DNA of 33,331 nucleotides from Planctomycetota bacterium (GTDB lineage: Bacteria; Planctomycetota; GCA-002687715; DRQF01), in contig JACKGY010000021.1 in assembly GCA_020639295.1 (NCBI GenBank), positions 1 to 33,331 on the forward strand, given 5' to 3'. How positions within the stretch are numbered: the first letter of the stretch is position 1; each line of letters opens with the position of its first letter. Below the pieces are notes generated by a model that searched no databases, had not been told where the DNA came from, and saw nothing but the letters and a program-made list of their open reading frames with translations. Made by a program: the position numbers and the translations under genes. Positions 30,751 through 33,331 of this stretch are shown here, in pieces.

Positions 30751-31779
30751 ATGATGAGACTGCCGAAGTTCCGCTTCGAGATGCCCGGCACCCTCGCCGA
30801 GGCGGCGGCGATCGTCGCCGAGAACCCGGACCGGACCCGCCTCGTCGCCGGCGGCACCGACCTCTGGCCGAACCTGAAGCGGCGGCACCAGGAGGCCGGC
30901 TGCGTGGTCAGCCTCGCCAAGGTGGCGGGGATCGCCGGCATCGCGGGCGATGGCGCGACCGGCGTCACCATCGGCGCGATGACCACGCTCGCCGAGATCT
31001 GCGAGAACGACATGCTCGCGCGCGACTATCCGGGTTTCGTCCGGGCCGTCCGCTCGATCTCCGCTCCGGTCCTGCGCAACATGGGCACGATCGGCGGCAA
31101 CCTCTGCCTCGACACCCGCTGCACCTACTACAACCAGAACGAGGAGTGGCGGCGGTCGATCGGCTACTGCATGAAGGCCGAGGGCACCGTCTGCTGGGTC
31201 GCGCCCGGCTCGTCGCGCTGCTGGGCCACCTCGGCCACCGATTCGGCCCCGGTCCTCTGCGCGATCGGCGCCACCATCAAGCTGGTCTCCACCGAGGGCG
31301 AGCGGGTCATCGACCTGGCCGCGCTCTATCAGGACGACGGCATCGACTACCTGACCAAGCGGCGCGACGAGATCCTGACCGAACTCCGCCTGCCCGCGGT
31401 CGGAGGGGCGAAGTCGTCCTACTGGAAACTCCGCCGGCGCGGCTCGATCGACTTCCCCGTGCTCGGCGTCGGGGCCATGCTCGAGCTGGACGACCAGGGA
31501 GTCTGCACCCGGGCAGCCGTCTGGCTCGGGGCCGTGCGCTCCGCGCCGGTCGCCTGCGCCGATGCCGCCGCCCATCTCGTGGGCAAGAAGATCGACGAGA
31601 ACGTCGTGGCGGAGGCGGCCAAGCTGGCGCGCAAGCCGGCAGCGCCCCTCGACAACACCGATTTCGTCGTGGCCTGGCGCAAGACCATGGTCGAGCGCTA
31701 CGTCGACGGCGTGCTGCGCGAACTGGCCGGCCTGCCGGAGAAGGTGAAGAACCCTCGTCACGGCATCGCCTGCGTCTGA
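30751..31779 (+). CDS. hcrB: FAD subunit with extra [4Fe-4S] loop, HcrB-like
   Basis: The 342-residue medium subunit has the FAD-binding fold of the CoxM/HcrB family (LVAGGTDLWPNLKRR for the pyrophosphate, TIGGNLCLDTRC, and a C-terminal CO-dehydrogenase flavoprotein domain). Between the FAD segments lies a Cys-rich insertion with Cys124, 140, 148 and 157. Their spacing (16, 8, 9) equals that of the four [4Fe-4S] ligands I recall for Thauera HcrB (Cys122, 138, 146, 155). That cluster is specific to 4-hydroxybenzoyl-CoA reductase-type enzymes, which run electrons toward molybdenum to reduce the substrate. AGGAGA precedes the ATG, 28 bases after the large-subunit stop. It is the last gene of the operon. 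Confidence 0.92.
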   Translation: MMRLPKFRFEMPGTLAEAAAIVAENPDRTRLVAGGTDLWPNLKRRHQEAGCVVSLAKVAGIAGIAGDGATGVTIGAMTTLAEICENDMLARDYPGFVRAVRSISAPVLRNMGTIGGNLCLDTRCTYYNQNEEWRRSIGYCMKAEGTVCWVAPGSSRCWATSATDSAPVLCAIGATIKLVSTEGERVIDLAALYQDDGIDYLTKRRDEILTELRLPAVGGAKSSYWKLRRRGSIDFPVLGVGAMLELDDQGVCTRAAVWLGAVRSAPVACADAAAHLVGKKIDENVVAEAAKLARKPAAPLDNTDFVVAWRKTMVERYVDGVLRELAGLPEKVKNPRHGIACV

Positions 31780-32221
31780 AGCGACGCGGTCGGCCGGGGC
31801 GGCGCGCGCGAGCTCGCCGCCCCGCTGCAATACGGAGCCCCTGGATCGATGTGGCGAGGCTCAGGAGCCGGGCGTGGCGGTCGCGTCGCCGTCGTCGACC
31901 GGGCGGCTGCGCCCCGGCCGCGGTCCGAAGGGGAGGGCAGCGTGCTCCGCTCGTCCCGCGGCAGGAGGGGCCGAGGTCGACGCCCGGCCTCTTCGAGCCC
32001 CGGGGCGGCCCGGTGTCGTCCTGGGCGGCTCCCTGGGGTGATCGCCCCGTCCCGGACCGAGGTGATCACAAGTCGACGTCCAGCAAGGCCTTGCCCTGGT
32101 CGCGCGGCCCGGGTCCAGGGCCGGAGGCGGCCAGGCCGGAGCCGGCAGCCTCGACGCGGCAAATTGTTGCAGCGCTCGCCCCCGTTTCGCCGAAGTGAAC
32201 GAAAGCCTAGGAGGCTTCCGT
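31780..32221. other. 442-base intergenic region
   Basis: Beyond the terminator-like hairpin the region is G+C-rich with no credible gene in any frame. Near its end, GGCAAATTGTTGCAGCG is a local A+T-rich patch that could be part of the promoter for the binding-protein gene, but I could not define a -35/-10 pair. TAGGAGG (32208-32214) is the ribosome site of that gene. Confidence 0.45.
31795..31824 (+). terminator. hairpin after the hcr-like operon
   Basis: A perfect 10-bp stem (31795-31804 with 31815-31824) with a 10-base loop starts 16 bases after the hcrB-like stop. There is no U tract, so the call is moderate. Confidence 0.5.
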
Positions 32222-33331
32222 TTGCTCCAGTCGAGCCCATCCATTGCGGCCGCCCTGATCGTCCTGTGCAGCCTTCTGCCGGCGCAGGATCACGGTCCGG
32301 AGCTGATCTTCGGCTCCTCGGTCGCGCTGACCGGACCGGCGGCCGATCTGGGGACCAACATGGTGCGCGGGCTCCAGGCGGCCTTCTCGGAGTGCAACCG
32401 GAACGGCGGGATCGGCGGCCGCGAGCTGATCCTGCGCGCGCTGGACGACGGCTACGAGCCGGCCCGCACGAGCCCGCACATGCGTGGCTTCGCCCGCGAC
32501 CCTCAGGTCCTCGGCGTGGTGGGCAACGTCGGCACGCCGACCGCGGTCGCGGCCCTCCCGATCGCCCGCCAGTACGGCCTGCCCTTCATCGGCGCCTGTA
32601 CGGGAGCGGGCATCCTCCGCCGACAGCCGCCGGAGCCCGAGGTGTTCAACTACCGGGCGAGCTATGCCCAGGAGACCGCGGAGATCATCTCGGCCCTGGT
32701 CGAGCAGGGGGGCATCGCGCTCGACGAGATCGCGCTCTTCACCCAGCGCGACGGCTACGGTGACGCCGGTTTCGCGGGTGCGATCGAGGCGATGAAGAGC
32801 CTGGGCGAGATCGAGGAGTGGCGCGTTCCCCACGGCCGCTACGAGCGCAACACCACCGCCGTCCATGGCGCCCTGGCGGAGATCCTCTCCGCCGAGGTCC
32901 GGCCGCGGGCCGTGGTCATGGTGGGCGCCTACGCCGCCTGTGCCAGCTTCGTCAAGCTCTGCCGATCCCTCGACTTCAACCCGGTCTTCGTCAGCGTCTC
33001 CTTCGTCGGTTCCGAATCCCTGGCGCGAGCACTCGGCGACGATGGCGACGGGATCATCGTCACCCAGGTCGTTCCCCATCCCAAGGGCGACGACGACCTG
33101 GCCCGCCAGTATCGTCGGGCCCTGGCGCAGCTCGGATCCGCGGCCGAGCCGAGCTTCAATTCCTTCGAGGGCTACATCGTCGGGCGGATCCTGATCCTGG
33201 CCCTGAAGCGACTGGAAGGACCGATCGACCGCGCCGACGTCATCGCCGGACTGGAGGCGCTCGGTCGGTTCGAGTTGTCGGGCACTCTCGAACTCGAACT
33301 CGACCACGAACGGCGGCAGGCGAGCAACCGG
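32222..33331 (+). CDS. periplasmic substrate-binding protein, Leu/Ile/Val type (3' end beyond window)
   Basis: At least 370 residues are encoded with no stop before the window edge. The start is a TTG at 32222, chosen because TAGGAGG lies seven bases upstream and the frame then gives a clean signal peptide (SIAAALIVLCSLLPAQ); no ATG serves. The mature part is a Peripla_BP_6 fold: FGSSVALTGPAADLGTNMVR, FSECNRNGGIGGRELILRAL, GVVGNVGTPTAVAALPIARQ, FTQRDGYGDAGFAGAIEAMK, SFEGYIVGRILILAL. Such proteins bind branched-chain amino acids, amides or aromatic acids for ABC import, or form the sensor part of signalling proteins. Because the end is missing, both are possible. Proximity to the hcr-like operon would fit aromatic acid capture, but the genes are separated by a terminator-like hairpin. 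Confidence 0.88.
   Translation, partial: MLQSSPSIAAALIVLCSLLPAQDHGPELIFGSSVALTGPAADLGTNMVRGLQAAFSECNRNGGIGGRELILRALDDGYEPARTSPHMRGFARDPQVLGVVGNVGTPTAVAALPIARQYGLPFIGACTGAGILRRQPPEPEVFNYRASYAQETAEIISALVEQGGIALDEIALFTQRDGYGDAGFAGAIEAMKSLGEIEEWRVPHGRYERNTTAVHGALAEILSAEVRPRAVVMVGAYAACASFVKLCRSLDFNPVFVSVSFVGSESLARALGDDGDGIIVTQVVPHPKGDDDLARQYRRALAQLGSAAEPSFNSFEGYIVGRILILALKRLEGPIDRADVIAGLEALGRFELSGTLELELDHERRQASNR

Noticed and set aside
28134..31013. 959-codon open frame on the minus strand
   Set aside because: It is the antisense shadow of the molybdopterin large subunit, which has clear family motifs on the plus strand; the minus translation has none.
31849..32763. 304-codon plus-strand frame over the start of the binding-protein gene
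   Set aside because: It is Arg/Gly/Pro-rich without a domain, while the frame starting with TTG at 32222 has a signal peptide and a full periplasmic-binding fold.

Overview
The window is 33.3 kb of compact, very G+C-rich bacterial chromosome (roughly two thirds G+C by eye), with about 25 genes on both strands and mostly short gaps. A transmembrane Ser/Thr kinase with C-terminal repeats, a PDZ/alpha-alpha-barrel protein, an unusual group-2 sigma factor, a UGA-recoded thioredoxin protein and -10 boxes of the type TAGnnT suggest a Planctomycetota-like or similarly deep-branching free-living lineage. That placement is an inference of low confidence, because no rRNA or ribosomal protein is present. 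No phage, insertion sequence, CRISPR array or tRNA was seen.

Layout. 0-6 kb: a MoxR AAA+ ATPase and a MATE exporter (minus strand), a small coiled-coil protein, a CgeB-type glycosyltransferase, a YegP-like protein and a half-size EamA transporter. 6-10 kb: pyrD (dihydroorotate dehydrogenase), a protein ending in an RraB-like domain, and a secreted PDZ plus alpha/alpha-barrel protein. 10-13 kb: a Ser/Thr kinase and a sigma-70 family factor. 13.5-18.1 kb: thiI, dps, a NorR-like sigma-54 activator divergent from dps, and tryptophan 2,3-dioxygenase. 18.1-18.7 kb: a repeat-rich gap. 18.7-22.8 kb: an uncharacterised protein overlapping an Old Yellow Enzyme homologue, a membrane protein, a DUF1801 protein with a histone-H1-like tail, and a small lipoprotein. 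22.9-24.3 kb: the highlight, a secreted protein of three thioredoxin-like modules read through two in-frame UGA codons. 24.6-26.7 kb: a beta-propeller-like lipoprotein. 27.0-31.8 kb: a TetR regulator and a three-subunit molybdenum enzyme of the 4-hydroxybenzoyl-CoA reductase type. 32.2 kb to the end: the start of a Leu/Ile/Val-type periplasmic binding protein.

Main results. (1) The frame 22958-24307 holds two UGA codons, each exactly at the first Cys of a thioredoxin CxxC motif (W-U-G-P-C and W-U-G-W-C), in the same nonamer TGGTGAGGA. The second is followed by a good bacterial SECIS-like stem-loop. UGA is the ordinary stop of almost every other gene here and of this gene too, so a two-selenocysteine protein is the best explanation. 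(2) The molybdenum enzyme has the extra [4Fe-4S] loop of 4-hydroxybenzoyl-CoA reductase, but its large subunit has Gln where the family has its catalytic Glu. (3) dps appears to have a sigma-54 promoter and an upstream palindrome facing the divergent NorR-like activator. (4) The tetR start codon lies in the middle of an 18-bp perfect palindrome, and several genes look leaderless.

Functionally the region mixes core metabolism (pyrD, thiI), stress and redox functions (dps, NorR-like, selenoprotein, Old Yellow Enzyme) and aromatic or tryptophan catabolism (tryptophan dioxygenase, Hcr-like enzyme). All functional statements rest on motif reading by eye, without database searches.
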